From: Silene latifolia
Taxonomy: Eukaryota > Streptophyta > Magnoliopsida > Caryophyllales > Caryophyllaceae
Assembly: GCF_048544455.1 (NCBI RefSeq)
Contig: NC_133529.1
Location: forward strand, 55,853,271-55,917,270
DNA: 64,000 nt
Direction: 5' to 3'
Shown here: positions 1 through 12,225 of the stretch, one piece after another
Layout: each line of letters begins with the position of its first letter
Numbering within the stretch: the first letter of the stretch is position 1
Position numbers and translations under genes: made by a program
The notes under the pieces: model-generated
Seen by the model: only the letters and a program-made list of their open reading frames with translations
The model's database searches: none
What the model was told of the DNA's origin: nothing

Positions 1-3000
1 ATTAAAGATAAAGACTTGTACCCTATATCACTCGATTTGAATGACTCTCGTAATCCAATGGTATTTAGACGGATCCACAAACCATAGATCTTGAGTAAGG
101 GGTGAGGGTACGTGTTGGGAAGCCCATAAGGACACCCAACCCCGCCCGTCGATAACGGCCTCTACTAAGTCAAGTGTCGGAGTTCAAACAAGGTCATAGC
201 TACTACGATGTATGATATGCAAACGTTGTTTTAACCCTATCATGTGACAACAATTTCTATGTCGTTTTAGATGCAACTAAACTAACTTTGTCAAAGTTGT
301 AATTTAGCATGTGGGTTGATTGATCTAACAACATACAAAACAAAGCAAACAAGGCTTAAGGGGGAATGGGGGAGCCGTTGGGATCTACCTATTACATACC
401 AGGCATTTCATGCCGACACAACGAGAAATAAATTACAACTCGATCTAATTACAACAACTATCGAAATTATTTTGACTCAATTAAAATAAAACCTATATAC
501 ATGATACAAAATTACAATACAAACTAACAAAAAAACAACTTAAACTATTATGACTTAACAAATAAAATAAATGTAAACACAAAGGCTAAAACTAAGTTAG
601 ATTGATTAATGATGTTAGCCGATTTATTAATTAGTAAACAAATTAGACTAGAATTAAACTAATTAAATTAAATTAAACAAATACAAAGGTTTGAAATAAA
701 TTAGGTACAACTTATTAATTAAATTGAACCCAACTTATTAAAATTATTCACCAATCCATATTTATTAAAATAGGATTAGTAAACAATTAAAGAAACAAAA
801 GAAGAAAAGAAATCAAAACTGGCAGACCCGTGCAGTGCACGGATCAGAAGTCAGAACAGACCCGTGCAGTGCACGGTTTTTTGTAGAAAACAAAGTTAAT
901 TGCATTTTAATTTCGAAATCAGCAAAATAAATTACGGAAAAATTCACTAAATTAAATTTACATATTTTGAACCTTAAAAAATAATAAAAACAAAATTTAC
1001 AATATTAGAAACAAGTAAAACAAATTAAAGGTTAATTAATTATAAATTAAATTAAGTAATTACGAACTAGGTTAAAAACAATTCTAATTTGTCAACGAGT
1101 GCAAATGGAAAGGTGTTAAGCACGCACTTCCATGCTAGCGAGAAAATTAGTGAAAGAGAAAGATGCATTCAATTAAGTTCTGTAATTGTTAATCGATTTT
1201 AAAAGCTATGTCGATGCCACCTAACATGTCTAATTAGGTTATTGAATTAATCTAATGTCGTCTAAATATGTCATATGTTAACAATCAGGGGTTAAACTAA
1301 CATACAACGGGTCCTAGGGTCTGTCGATTTGGCCGAAACAAAAGGGGATCGAAAACGAAGAACAAAGTTAGATAATTGTTTTATTTATGCCCTACTTTGA
1401 ACACGAGGATATGTAAATGAGACGGGGGTGTACGACCGACAGATGTAGCGGTTTCTTTTCCCATCTCAAGTCAACGCGGGTGTTCATAGTGGTACTTTAA
1501 CTCATACTCGGACTAACTAGTTTCGTAGTTAATTAAAACAAGCGATAAACAAAACGAAAACAAACAAAAAACAAACTATAAAAGAGCATAAAAAAACGAA
1601 ATAAAAAAGGAGAGAAAAGGGGATTTGATGCACCCTCAACCTACATGTATCGTTGACACCGTCTTGGGTCGTAATCGATGGTAGATTTTATCTCGAGAGG
1701 CCGTCGTCGACGAAGAATAAAGCAAACACGCGTTTTGGAAAGTTTCTGGACAGCGATTTTAAAACAGTGATATCTCCCTCGTTTCACGACGAAAATTCGA
1801 TCCGAAAGATGTTTTGGAAACTAGAAAGAGAGGAGAACAAGGATCTTAAAGCAACCCCTGCTCGTTTTGGGTTATTGGGCACGAAAAACGAGCACAAACA
1901 GAACTGGACAGACAAGAGTAAACCGCGAAAACAGAGTGTTATTTCACTCTGTTTTTCGAGGGATCTCCTGTACTCTCAAGGGCAATTTGGCTCGTAAATC
2001 TTTGTCTAATGTGTAGATGGATATTATGTGGTTAATTAGGAACAAGAAACTCGAATTTTTATGGAGTTTTGATGGAGGAACGAAAGGGTTTTCGAAGAGG
2101 ACACACAAACAGTTTCAGTTTGTATGTCGGTTTTGTTTAGGGTTTTTGAAGGATGTTTAGGATTTGTTTCTGAGGTTTAAAGCTTGTATGTGATGCTTGG
2201 ATGTATGGAGGACTTAGAGGAATGAATGTATGGTGAAGGGGTGGTATTTATAGGGAGTTAAAGTAGGTTAAAAGAGAGGAGGAGGCAGTCGGGCTCAATC
2301 CCGTATGGCTGCTGTCCATCGGTTTTTGTGAGGGTTTGAGGGGGGTTTTCTTGGTGATTAAGCTAGGATAATATGGGTAGGATACTAGGGTATGGGTTAG
2401 GGTTAATGGGTACGGGTCTTGGTAGTGTTTGGAGCGGGTTTGGGCTCGCGAATTGGCTCGCAAAAACAAGGGGCTCGGTTTATGCGTGGGCTGCTTGTGA
2501 GGGGTTTGGGACGAGGATTTGGGCCATGGTATGGGGGTTCGAACATGGGTGGATGGGTATTGGTCTAGGTGGGTTAATGTACTCGAGATTCGTGCCAATT
2601 CGTAAAGGAAACGGGCTCAAAAACCGAGCTAAAATCGAGCTCAAAAACAAGTACTCAAAACGAGTTTTCTTCGCTTTTCAAATCGATTTTTCAAATCAAT
2701 TAATAAATTAAAATAAATGACTTTTCAAATCAAATATACTCATAAAATGATTTTTCAAATCAAATATTTATTTTATTTTCAATAAAATAAACTTAAGAAA
2801 ATAAATTCAAAATAAAGCTTTAATTTAAATATCATTTAAATTAAATGAATAATGAATTCACTTAAAAAACACATTAATTTAAATATCATTTAAAATAACA
2901 AAATGAACTCACTAAAAACATTAATTTAAATATCATTTAAATTAACAGAATGAATTCACTTTAAAAAACATTAATTTAAATATCATTTAAATTAATAAAA

Positions 3001-3144
3001 TACTTCATCGACGACGCCCATTCTACATCGTAAAACGAACCCAAATAACGACAATGACAACTAAAGAATACATGTGTCCTATCATCATCGGGTGTTTGTC
3101 GGGTTCTCTATAAATTCCAATATCGACGGATACGGGTATCTACA
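1..3144 (-). repeat. 3' LTR of element A, cut by the window edge
   Basis: This copy matches 9081-12225 with only scattered substitutions and one extra A in the right copy. It ends, on the plus strand, in ctaca at 3144, next to the purine tract read on the minus strand. About 180 bases of the LTR lie before the window. It is AT-rich and has no credible gene; the short ORFs near 1650-2700 are identical in both LTRs and resemble nothing I know. It carries two copies of the perfect palindrome CCGTGCAGTGCACGG at 828-842 and 862-876. Confidence 0.9.
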
Positions 3145-6100
3145 GAGCCCCCACTTTGACTCAGGCTTGGACAAGGCGAAAGTCAAAGTATACCCCAGTC
3201 CCTCTCGACCGAGGATTTCTCAAGGGTCGTTTATAGTCCATTAGACTTGCGTGTATAAGCTCGCCTTGACCATAAGAAGAGATCATACCGAAACTTCGTT
3301 GGGGATTGACTCTTGCTTCTGTTGTGTCAAGTTGTCACCGTTGGTCATCGACCCATAAATTGCATATATAGTGGTGGATTGAGCCTTATCCTTAGGCGCC
3401 TACGTATCCGTTTCTGACGGAATCAAACCCGCGTCGTAGTTCGGCAACTGCTGACACATGCCCAAAGTTTATCATCTGCTGGCGTTTGTCCAAAATTCAT
3501 CATCTGCTGACCTTGCCCAAAGCTTATCATCTGCTGGCAGGTGCCCAAATGGGACGGGACTTTCCAAGGAGGTTGCCGCCGCTTTCATCATTTGCTTTCA
3601 GCTACGGAATTCTTCCATTTCATACTCTTGTATTGAATTGAATTCTTGGTGGATATCATCCTTTACATCTTGATAATGGTCTCTGAAGCCAACGGCTTCG
3701 AGAGTTTGATTTTAATGGCTCTAAAGTCTTCGACTTTAGAGCCCTCAGTTGAAGCATATCCTGCTATATTTGAAACATAGAAAATGTACAAGCGATAATC
3801 ATCACATAAGCACATTTGGATCATCGATCTTGAAATTGGATCATTTGAAATACTGGGTCATCGACCCGAAAATTGAATTTGAAAATTTTGAATGATTGGG
3901 TCATCGACCGAAAATTGAATTTGAAAATTTTGAATGATTGGGTCATCGACCGAAAATTGAATTTGAAAATTTTGAATGATTGGGTCATCGACCCGAAAAT
4001 TGAATTTGAAAATTTTGAATGATTGGGTCATCGACCCGAAAATTGAATTTGAAAATTTTGAATGATTGGGTCATCGACCCGAAAATTGAATTTGAAAATT
4101 TTGACTGATTGGGTCATCGACCCGAAAATTGAATTTGAAAATTTTGAATGATTGGGTCATCGACCCGAAAAGATTCTACTACTTGGATCATCTATCCACA
4201 ATTCGTAAAAAGTTTTTGGAATTTTGAAATTTTGAAATTTTTGAAATTTTGAGATTTTGAAATTTTTGAAATCGAACCTTGACGGGTGAGCATGAAATAC
4301 GACTCAGACACTCTGTATGACTCGTAAACCACGTGGGCGTAGCCCGCTACCGTAAAACAAAAAAGGAAAATAAAACCGCAAGTGTGCACGGGTTTTAATT
4401 CAATTATTGACTTGTTGGGGGTAGAAATGTAAATTGGCCATTCTGGCGCACCCAAAAGATGGCAAATGGGAATCACAAGGTTGTCGGACGTGGAACGAGG
4501 ATATCATATGGCATGGGCCTGTTCCCGAGGGCACATAGGAATCAAGATCACTTGGCATTGACAGGGTGGATTAAACTCACGGAGCAACAACGTTGGCTTC
4601 GCCCAGACACTAAACACAGACTGATCTTATGAAAGCACTTAGACATCACACATCACTCTTGTTGGGAATATTCTGTCACTCTTCTCCTCGCCTCCTTTCT
4701 TTTCAGCGAGTTTCATCATTTCTTGCCACCGCCTTCTTTCTTTTCAGCGGGCTTTTACTATTTTTCTTCCACGCCTTCTTTCTTTTCAGCGGGTTTTTCA
4801 TATTTTTTGTTCCCAACACAAACCCACATCTATGTGATTCAGCATCTTTGCCTAAACTGTTAGATAAAGCTCATTCCGAAACATAATACTATTCATCCGA
4901 ACCTATATCCTTATCCTAGCCTACATCGAGTGCTAAGACTGACTCAAACAAAGGTGGCTTCATTTGGACTTGGTTAAGACCCGTAAGAAACCGACAAGAT
5001 GACAACTTGGTTGATGAGTGGATTGAATCCCTTATTCTGAAGGACTGCCTACGTATTCGCGTGGAGCGAAATCAAATCCGACGTAGTTCGATCAAGGTGC
5101 ATTAAATTGGCATTTTGATTGTGTGTACACACTCGAAGGTTTCACCTAAGGTATCATGTCATATCCCATTCTAGCCTGTAAAGTACCGTTAAATCCCGTG
5201 TCTAGGGTTGGTACAAAAATTTTTTGGTTCTTCGGGATGTGGAGCTTGGTAATAATAGGTTCGAATAGTGGACCGTCGTTCTGAAGGTTCATTTTGTGGT
5301 GCTAAGGCCAAGGGCTATGGCTTGTAACGTGGTTGGAAATGGTGTCTCAGGTTTGATGAAACCCGAGTACAAATGGGTTGGGAATCGATGTGGGTTCAAA
5401 TTTCCATGTCTGGATCCTAAAGGCTTGGGTGTACTAACAGAACAAGCGGAATGATTCTCAAAATTCCTGACTATCCCCTTGTACCTGTCTCAGGAAGGAT
5501 TTAGAGGGTAAAGAGGTCACTACTTACTCTTTTGGGCTTCGCCCATTGAACTTCAACTATGGGTACTTGACTTGAATTCTGGCTTCCGTAACTTCGACAT
5601 TCAACCAAAAAGCATTCCGCCATAACTTCAACATCTTTTTTCTTTTTTCTTTTTCTTTCATCTTTTTTTCATTTTTCTTTTTTTTCAATTTTTTTTTTTT
5701 CATTTTTCCAATTTTTCTCTTTTTCTCATTTTTCATTCTTTTTCATCTTTTTTCTCTCTTTGAAAATGATCTTCTATTCATTCTCTTAGTCATAAATGGA
5801 TACACATTGAAAACTGGGCTTCGCCAACTAATTTGAGTAGGAACTAACAATTCCTTGTTAGAACGGGTTGATATCTTCTCTCTTCGAGATGGGATGATTT
5901 TGTAGGGGAAAAGGCTTGCCTTCCATCATCGATAGGGGAAACAAGGAGCTAGTCCGGGTTTGTCATAGAATCATCTAAAAGCTTGTCACAAACATTGGTT
6001 CAGATGGAGGTTTTCTACCGCCAGACATGGAATAGGTAAAGGAATCAAACACAGGATCCTAGTGTACCTTACATTTTGAAACGGGACATATTTCTACCCC

Positions 6101-6426
6101 AGGGATGCCTTTGAGTGTGTTGTGCATTTTATCATGTTTCCGGAATGATTTAGGATTGAAAACAAGACATATTTGGAAACGAAACCGCAACTTTTTTATT
6201 GGAATGAGAAATGCTTAACAGACTCGAAGAAACGATTCCTAGGACACATCCTAGGTCATCGCGGAACAAACGACTCAAATTCAAAAAAAAGTTCTAGACT
6301 CGACTCGACTAAGATAAGAAAACAGATCCCGACTCATAATTTTCAAATCTGGTCTTGAGCTTTCTCTTGTTCAGCTGTCAGCTTAGATGCTCGGCTCTGA
6401 TCCTTGATCCCTTTGATGGTCTGCCT
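3145..6426 (-). other. Long non-coding 3' part of element A internal region
   Basis: About 3.3 kb lie between the gag remnant and the 3' LTR where an autonomous element would have pol. I see no protease, RT, RNase H or integrase motif on either strand. It holds the polypurine tract next to the LTR (plus strand gagccccca, 3145 on), an adjacent hairpin (CTTTGACT 3154-3161 with AGTCAAAG 3181-3188), the 43-bp tandem array and a long pyrimidine tract at about 5631-5760. The first 100 bases resemble the same position in elements B and C. Confidence 0.7.
3854..4170. repeat. Tandem array of a 42-43 bp unit, about 8 copies
   Basis: Units begin with tgggtcatcgac at 3854, 3897, 3939, 3981, 4024, 4067, 4110 and 4153, the last one partial. 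The units are nearly identical; two have lost one base (gaccg instead of gacccg) and one has a substitution. The array lies in the non-coding 3' internal region of element A. Such minisatellites are common in this position in Tat/Ogre-type elements. No reading frame across it is convincing. Confidence 0.9.
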
Positions 6427-7927
6427 CTATCCCGAGGTAGTCCTCTGAGGATCTACGCCAGTGATGAAGGTTGGTGAATCGAATTGTCTTTTATTAACTT
6501 CGTTAATGAGAGGAGTACATTCTAGAACAAGACTCCCGACTTGAATTTCATTCTTCGGGTTTGGCAAGAATTCAAAGCAATCCACAAATATTTTCCCGAT
6601 AAACACCCCTTTCAAGTGACATGGGTGGATAAGATGGGAATAATCGACATTGTCTTCGACAGAAACAAAGTTAGCGTGATCGGCAAATGGATTGGTGATG
6701 TTATTGGGTTTAACAGTTGGGATTGGGAGTGTTCCATTCTCAATCATGTCTTGAATTTCGTGCTTCAGTCGATAGCACCTTTCAGTATCATGGCCTTTCC
6801 CTTGATGAAAGGCTGTGAGGCATTTGGTTTATACCATTTACCTTGTTGATCAGCGGGAGGGTCCGGAGTTGGACCAATAGGCTTCAGCTTTCCTTGGGCT
6901 ATGAGCCTTTGGAGAGCGTATGTATAAGTGCATCCAATATCGGTGAATGCCCTCGGAGCTTGGCGCGGAGGCCTTTTTGATTGTCCATCTAAGAGATTGA
7001 CAGTTTCAACAAAGTGGGCCGCTGCGGGTGCTTTTGCTTTAGATGACGAAGCCCCTTGGTATCCCTTTGGCTTCTCAGCTTCAGCAATTCGGACATCGTC
7101 CTCTACCTTTATCCCGATCCTTATCAATTCCTTGAAAGAACCAAAATTCTGGTATTTCAGAGCATTGCGGTAAACAGGTCGTAAATTCTTCACGAACTTA
7201 TCTACCATTTCAACTTCATCAGGCTTCTTAGCTAGTTTCACGCTTTCAGCGCGCCATCTTGCGAGGAATTCAGTAAAGCCCTCTTTTTCCTTCTGTGTCA
7301 TTACTTCCAAAGTCCTTATGTTGGTTTGAATCTCAACATTGTCAGCATAGTGCTTACAGAACTCCACCGTAATATCTTCGAAAGTGGGGAAGTTCTTTAA
7401 GTCCAGATTGTAGAACCACGCCTTCGGGTGTTCATCCAGAGATTGGGCAAAAATTTCAGAGAGCATGTCAGCAGGTACTCCCTTCAGTGCTAAGTACCCC
7501 TTATAGGCCTTAACATGGTGGTGGTCTTGATGCCCTTGAACTTTGGGATGTCGGTGAGTACCATGTTCGTGGGCAACTTATCCTGAACCGGGGCATAGGC
7601 CCTAGCATTCTCATAGTGGATGTTCTTCCCCAGGGAGAGCTTCAAACGGTCCTCGATGAACTTGAACCGTTTTTCCGGATCGGTCGGTGGTGGAGGGGAA
7701 TCTTCACACGGCTTGGATTCGATTGCATCCATTCGGGTCATCATGAGGTTCACGGCCTCGGTAAGCTTGTTAACAAACATCTTCCATTGCTTGACGTCGG
7801 GTTTTGGCGGCCTTTCTACAAGAAAACCCCGTACTGAGTCAATATTTAAAGTAAGAGCCCCTGCACACTTAAGGACTCGACCCCAACCTGACTCAAACAA
7901 AGACTCGACTTGAGATTGATTAAACAA
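6427..7927 (-). pseudogene. Frameshifted gag polyprotein of element A
   Basis: Gag would form the retrotransposon capsid. Three overlapping minus-strand segments are pieces of one protein. The segment at 7927-7490 gives the N-terminal part and reaches the motif IPKFKGI. The segment at 7466-6765 carries the Retrotrans_gag capsid region (FPTFEDITVEFCKHYADN, then FLARWRAESVKLAKKPDEVE) and a linker with PIGPTPDPP. The segment at 6747-6427 is the tail, starting MIENGTLPIP. The frame changes near 7490-7525 and again near 6750-6790, the second change destroying the zinc-knuckle part. A full gag without pol is expected for a non-autonomous derivative. The frameshifts could be true decay or indel errors in the assembly; the young LTRs make the second possibility worth considering. 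Confidence 0.82.
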
Positions 7928-8883
7928 GGGTTCGACTCACGGTTTGATTTAGACGTCGGTTCATTTTAGACTCGACAAAACGACATGACTCAAACTGTCA
8001 TAACTCGATTCTAAACTGGACTTGGTGTGACTAAACCCGTGATTGGACCAAGATAGCCCATAGGTTCGGATGAAACGCCCTAAATGGCCTAGCTTGGGCG
8101 TTTTTGTGGACTATCCTAGACCAAAAGGTCGACCAACATGACTCAAGGCCCAAGAGGTGAGCTTGGGTGACCCAACAAGGTCGTGTTCTAGACTCTTGGG
8201 ATGAAAAAACGTCTAGCCTAACACGGCCAGGACCCGGACACGACTCGACGCATTTCATGCTTGGTTGAGGTTCGAGAAACATTTTGGATTGATTTTGAAA
8301 AGATGAAGGATTGATTTGAAAATGAGATTTGAAATGGGCAAACATCGGCTATAAAAGCTCATTTTGGGCCGAAATTTCTAGTCCTATTTGGGCAGCATTC
8401 CGCGTTTTTAAAACCATGCTATTTTGAAAGTAAGTTGTTCAAAAGTTCGGTTTTGAAAAGGACATGGGAATTTTCGAAAAACGAGACTCGGGAAAACACA
8501 TTGCACATTGTCATTCTCATGTTATAAGGATGTATGCTCCTAGACATCTCTAAGTCTCGGCAAGTCTTCTATAAGAAGGTCTATGCCCTCCATCCTTTTG
8601 CGGTCTTATAGAGCAAGGTGTCTTAAGGTAAAGTACCTAGAAGATCGTCCCCACCCTCAAGAACCACGCGAGGCGAAGTGGAAGCGAGCAATGTGCGCCT
8701 TCCGGCATAGTGGGACGTCGCCCCCACGCATCACGAAGAAACGCCGGGACGGCCCGGCAAGTCCTTAAGGGTTTATGCATGAATCGTAGCACTATGAGTA
8801 ATGTTTTACTTTCCAACACTTTCTTTTCAAGTTTCACCTCGGAGGAAAAGACCCTAGAAACACAGTGTAACTAGTCCTCTTTT
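7928..8883 (-). other. Leader region of element A between primer site and gag
   Basis: About 0.95 kb of untranslated leader, read on the minus strand from the primer site to gag. Many short motifs based on gactcga/actcaa are scattered through it. I see no conserved protein, and the short ORFs on both strands lack any family resemblance. Confidence 0.55.
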
Positions 8884-8897
8884 CCCCAGAGTCGCCA
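8884..8897 (-). other. Primer-binding site of element A (tRNA-Arg-like)
   Basis: The plus strand reads ccccagagtcgcca, so the minus strand gives TGGCGACTCTGGGG three bases after the end of the 5' LTR. It resembles the 3' end of the plant tRNA-Arg used by element B (ccccagcggagtcgcca) but is three bases shorter in the middle. It fixes the orientation of element A as minus. Confidence 0.75.
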
Positions 8898-8900
8898 AAT

Positions 8901-11900
8901 CGTGGACAAGGCCCTCGGGAGGCTGCGTCCGCGGGATCCACACTAGGCATAATCGACTCGAGGTTCTTTGAATCGAATTAAGACAAATTAGAGTCGCCAC
9001 CAAGTTTTTGGGAACTTGGAACCGTTCAAGTCAACTTTACACCTTTCATCGAAAAGCATAAAGCCAATCGACTACGAGTGATTAAAGATAAAGACTTGTA
9101 CCCTATATCACTCGATTTGAATGACTCTCGTAATCCAATGGTATTTAGACGGATCCACAAACCATAGATCTTGAGTAAGGGGTGAGGGTACGTGTTGGGA
9201 AGCCCATAAGGACACCCAACCCCGCCCGTCGATAACGGCCTCTACTAAGTCAAGTGTCGGAGTTCAAACAAGGTCATAGCTACTACGATGTATGATATGC
9301 AAACGTTGTTTTAACCCTATCATGTGACAACAATTTCTATGTCGTTTTAGATGCAACTAAACTAACTTTGTCAAAGTTGTAATTTAGCATGTGGGTTGAT
9401 TGATCTAACAACATACAAAACAAAGCAAACAAGGCTTAAGGGGGAATGGGGGAGCCGTTGGGATCTACCTATTACATACCAGGCATTTCATGCCGACACA
9501 ACGAGAAATAAATTACAACTCGATCTAATTACAACAACTATCGAAATTATTTTGACTCAATTAAAATAAAACCTATATACATGATACAAAATTACAATAC
9601 AAACTAACAAAAAAACAACTTAAACTATTATGACTTAACAAATAAAATAAATGTAAACACAAAGGCTAAAACTAAGTTAGATTGATTAATGATGTTAGTC
9701 GATTTATTAATTAGTAAACAAATTAGACTAGAATTAAACTAATTAAATTAAATTAAACAAATACAAAGGTTTGAAATAAATTAGGTACAACTTATTAATT
9801 AAATTGAACCCAACTTATTAAAATTATTCACCAATCCATATTTATTAAAATAGGATTAGTAAACAATTAAAGAAACAAAAGAAGAAAAGAAATCAAAACT
9901 GGCAGACCCGTGCAGTGCACGGATCAGAAGTCAGAACAGACCCGTGCAGTGCACGGTTTTTTGTAGAAAACAAAGTTAATTGCATTTTAATTTCGAAATC
10001 AGCAAAATAAATTACGGAAAAATTCACTAAATTAAATTTACATATTTTGAACCTTAAAAAATAATAAAAACAAAATTTACAATATTAGAAACAAGTAAAA
10101 CAAATTAAAGGTTAATTAATTATAAATTAAATTAAGTAATTACGAACTAGGTTAAAAACAATTCTAATTTGTCAACGAGTGCAAATGGAAAGGTGTTAAG
10201 CACGCACTTCCATGCTAGCGAGAAAATTAGTGAAAGAGAAAGATGCATTCAATTAAGTTACAGAATTGTTAATCGATTTTAAAAGCTATGTCGATGCCAC
10301 CTAACATGTCTAATTAGGTTATTGAATTAATCTAATGTCGTCTAAATATGTCATATGTTAACAATCAGGGGTTAAACTAACATACAACGGGTCCTAGGGT
10401 CTGTCGATTTGGCCGAAACAAAAGGGGATCGAAAACGAAGAACAAAGTTAGATAATTGTTTTATTTATGCCCTACTTTGAACACGAGGATATGTAAATGA
10501 GACGGGGGTGTACGACCGACAGATGTAGCGGTTTCTTTTCCCATCTCAAGTCAACGCGGGTGTTCATAGTGGTACTTTAACTCATACTCGGACTAACTAG
10601 TTTCGTAGTTAATTAAAACAAGCGATAAACAAAACGAAAACAAACAAAAAACAAACTATAAAAGAGCATAAAAAAAACGAAATAAAAAAGGAGAGAAAAG
10701 GGGATTTGATGCACCCTCAACCTACATGTATCGTTGACACCGTCTTGGGTCGTAATCGATGGTAGATTTTATCTCGAGAGGCCGTCGTCGACGAAGAATA
10801 AAGCAAACACGCGTTTTGGAAAGTTTCTGGACAGCGATTTTAAAACAGTGATATCTCCCTCGTTTCACGACGAAAATTCGATCCGAAAGATGTTTTGGAA
10901 ACTAGAAAGAGAGGAGAACAAGGATCTTAAAGCAACCCCTGCTCGTTTTGGGTTATTGGGCACGAAAAACGAGCACAAACAGAACTGGACAGACAAGAGT
11001 AAACCGCGAAAACAGAGTGTTATTTCACTCTGTTTTTCGAGGGATCTCGTGTACTCTCAAGGGCAATTTGGCTCGTAAATCTTTGTCTAATGTGTAGATG
11101 GATGTTATGTGGTTAATTAGGAACAAGAAACTCGAATTTTTATGGAGTTTTGATGGAGGAACGAAAGGGTTTTCGAAGAGGACACACAAACAGTTTCAGT
11201 TTGTATGTCGGTTTTGTTTAGGGTTTTTGAAGGATGTTTAGGGTTTGTTTCTGAGGTTTAAAGCTTGTATTTGATGCTTGGATGTATGGAGGACTTAGAG
11301 GAATGAATGTATGGTGAAGGGGTGGTATTTATAGGGAGTTAAAGTAGGTTAAAAGAGAGGAGGAGGCAGTCGGGCTCAATCCCGTATGGCTGCTGTCCAT
11401 CGGTTTTTGTGAGGGTTTGAGGGGGGTTTTCTTGGTGATTAAGCTAGGATAATATGGGTAGGATACTAGGGTATGGGTTAGGGTTAATGGGTACGGGTCT
11501 TGGTAGTGTTTGGAGCGGGTTTGGGCTCGCGAATTGGCTCGCAAAAACAGGGGGCTCGGTTTATGCGTGGGCTGCTTGTGAGGGGTTTGGGACGAGGATT
11601 TGGGCCATGGTATGGGGGTTCGAACATGGGTGGATGGGTATTGGTCTAGGTGGGTTAATGTACTCGAGATTCGTGCCAATTCGTAAAGGAAACGGGCTCA
11701 AAAACCGAGCTAAAATCGAGCTCAAAAACAAGTACTCAAAACGAGTTTTCTTCGCTTTTCAAATCGATTTTTCAAATCAATTAATAAATTAAAATAAATG
11801 ACTTTTCAAATCAAATATACTCATAAAATGATTTTTCAAATCAAATATTTATTTTATTTTCAATAAAATAAACTTAAGAAAATAAATTCAAAATAAAGCT

Positions 11901-12225
11901 TTAATTTAAATATCATTTAAATTAAATGAATAATGAATTCACTTAAAAAACACATTAATTTAAATATCATTTAAAATAACAAAATGAACTCACTAAAAAC
12001 ATTAATTTAAATATCATTTAAATTAACAGAATGAATTCACTTTAAAAAACATTAATTTAAATATCATTTAAATTAATAAAATACTTCATCGACGACGCCC
12101 ATTCTACATCATAAAACGAACCCAAATAACGACAATGACAACTAAAGAATACATGTGTCCTATCATCATCGGGTGTTTGTCGGGTTCTCTATAAATTCCA
12201 ATATCGACGGATACGGGTATCTACA
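8901..12225 (-). repeat. 5' LTR of element A, complete
   Basis: A complete LTR of about 3325 bp. On the minus strand it starts TGTAGATACCCG at 12225 and ends ...TTGTCCACG at 8901, where a terminal CA would be expected; one base has changed. It is AT-rich and includes a run of atcatttaaat repeats (about 11910-12080). The palindrome CCGTGCAGTGCACGG occurs at 9908-9922 and 9942-9956. Its right edge joins LINE sequence directly at 12226, so element A inserted into an older LINE. Confidence 0.9.

Larger units (their letters stand above)
1..12225 (-). mobile_element. Element A: non-autonomous Ty3/gypsy LTR retrotransposon (Tat/Ogre-like)
   Basis: Bases 1-3144 recur almost unchanged at 9081-12225, so the two blocks are LTRs around an internal region at 3145-8900. 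The gag remnant and primer site show that the element runs on the minus strand. In that orientation the LTR starts TGTAGATACCCGT, and a primer site resembling the 3' end of plant tRNA-Arg follows the 5' LTR. A purine tract precedes the 3' LTR. I find gag remnants but no protease, reverse transcriptase or integrase, so the element must have moved with enzymes supplied in trans. I noticed only about a dozen LTR differences over 3.1 kb, which suggests a young insertion. The far end of the 3' LTR lies outside the window, so the TSD cannot be checked; the base block next to the right LTR is gatag (12226-12230). Lineage is inferred from primer site and gag type. Confidence 0.88.

Noticed and set aside
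1653-1997. 114-codon plus-strand ORF, also present at 10734-11078
   Set aside because: It occurs only because both LTRs of element A share the sequence. It begins with a non-standard start, resembles no family and lies in LTR DNA.
2248-2711. Overlapping ORFs of 112-116 codons on both strands (copy at 11329-11792)
   Set aside because: GT-rich LTR sequence that is open on both strands by composition; no domain.
5631-5760. Long TTTTC-rich tract
   Set aside because: Low-complexity pyrimidine tract within element A; no evidence for a gene or terminator.
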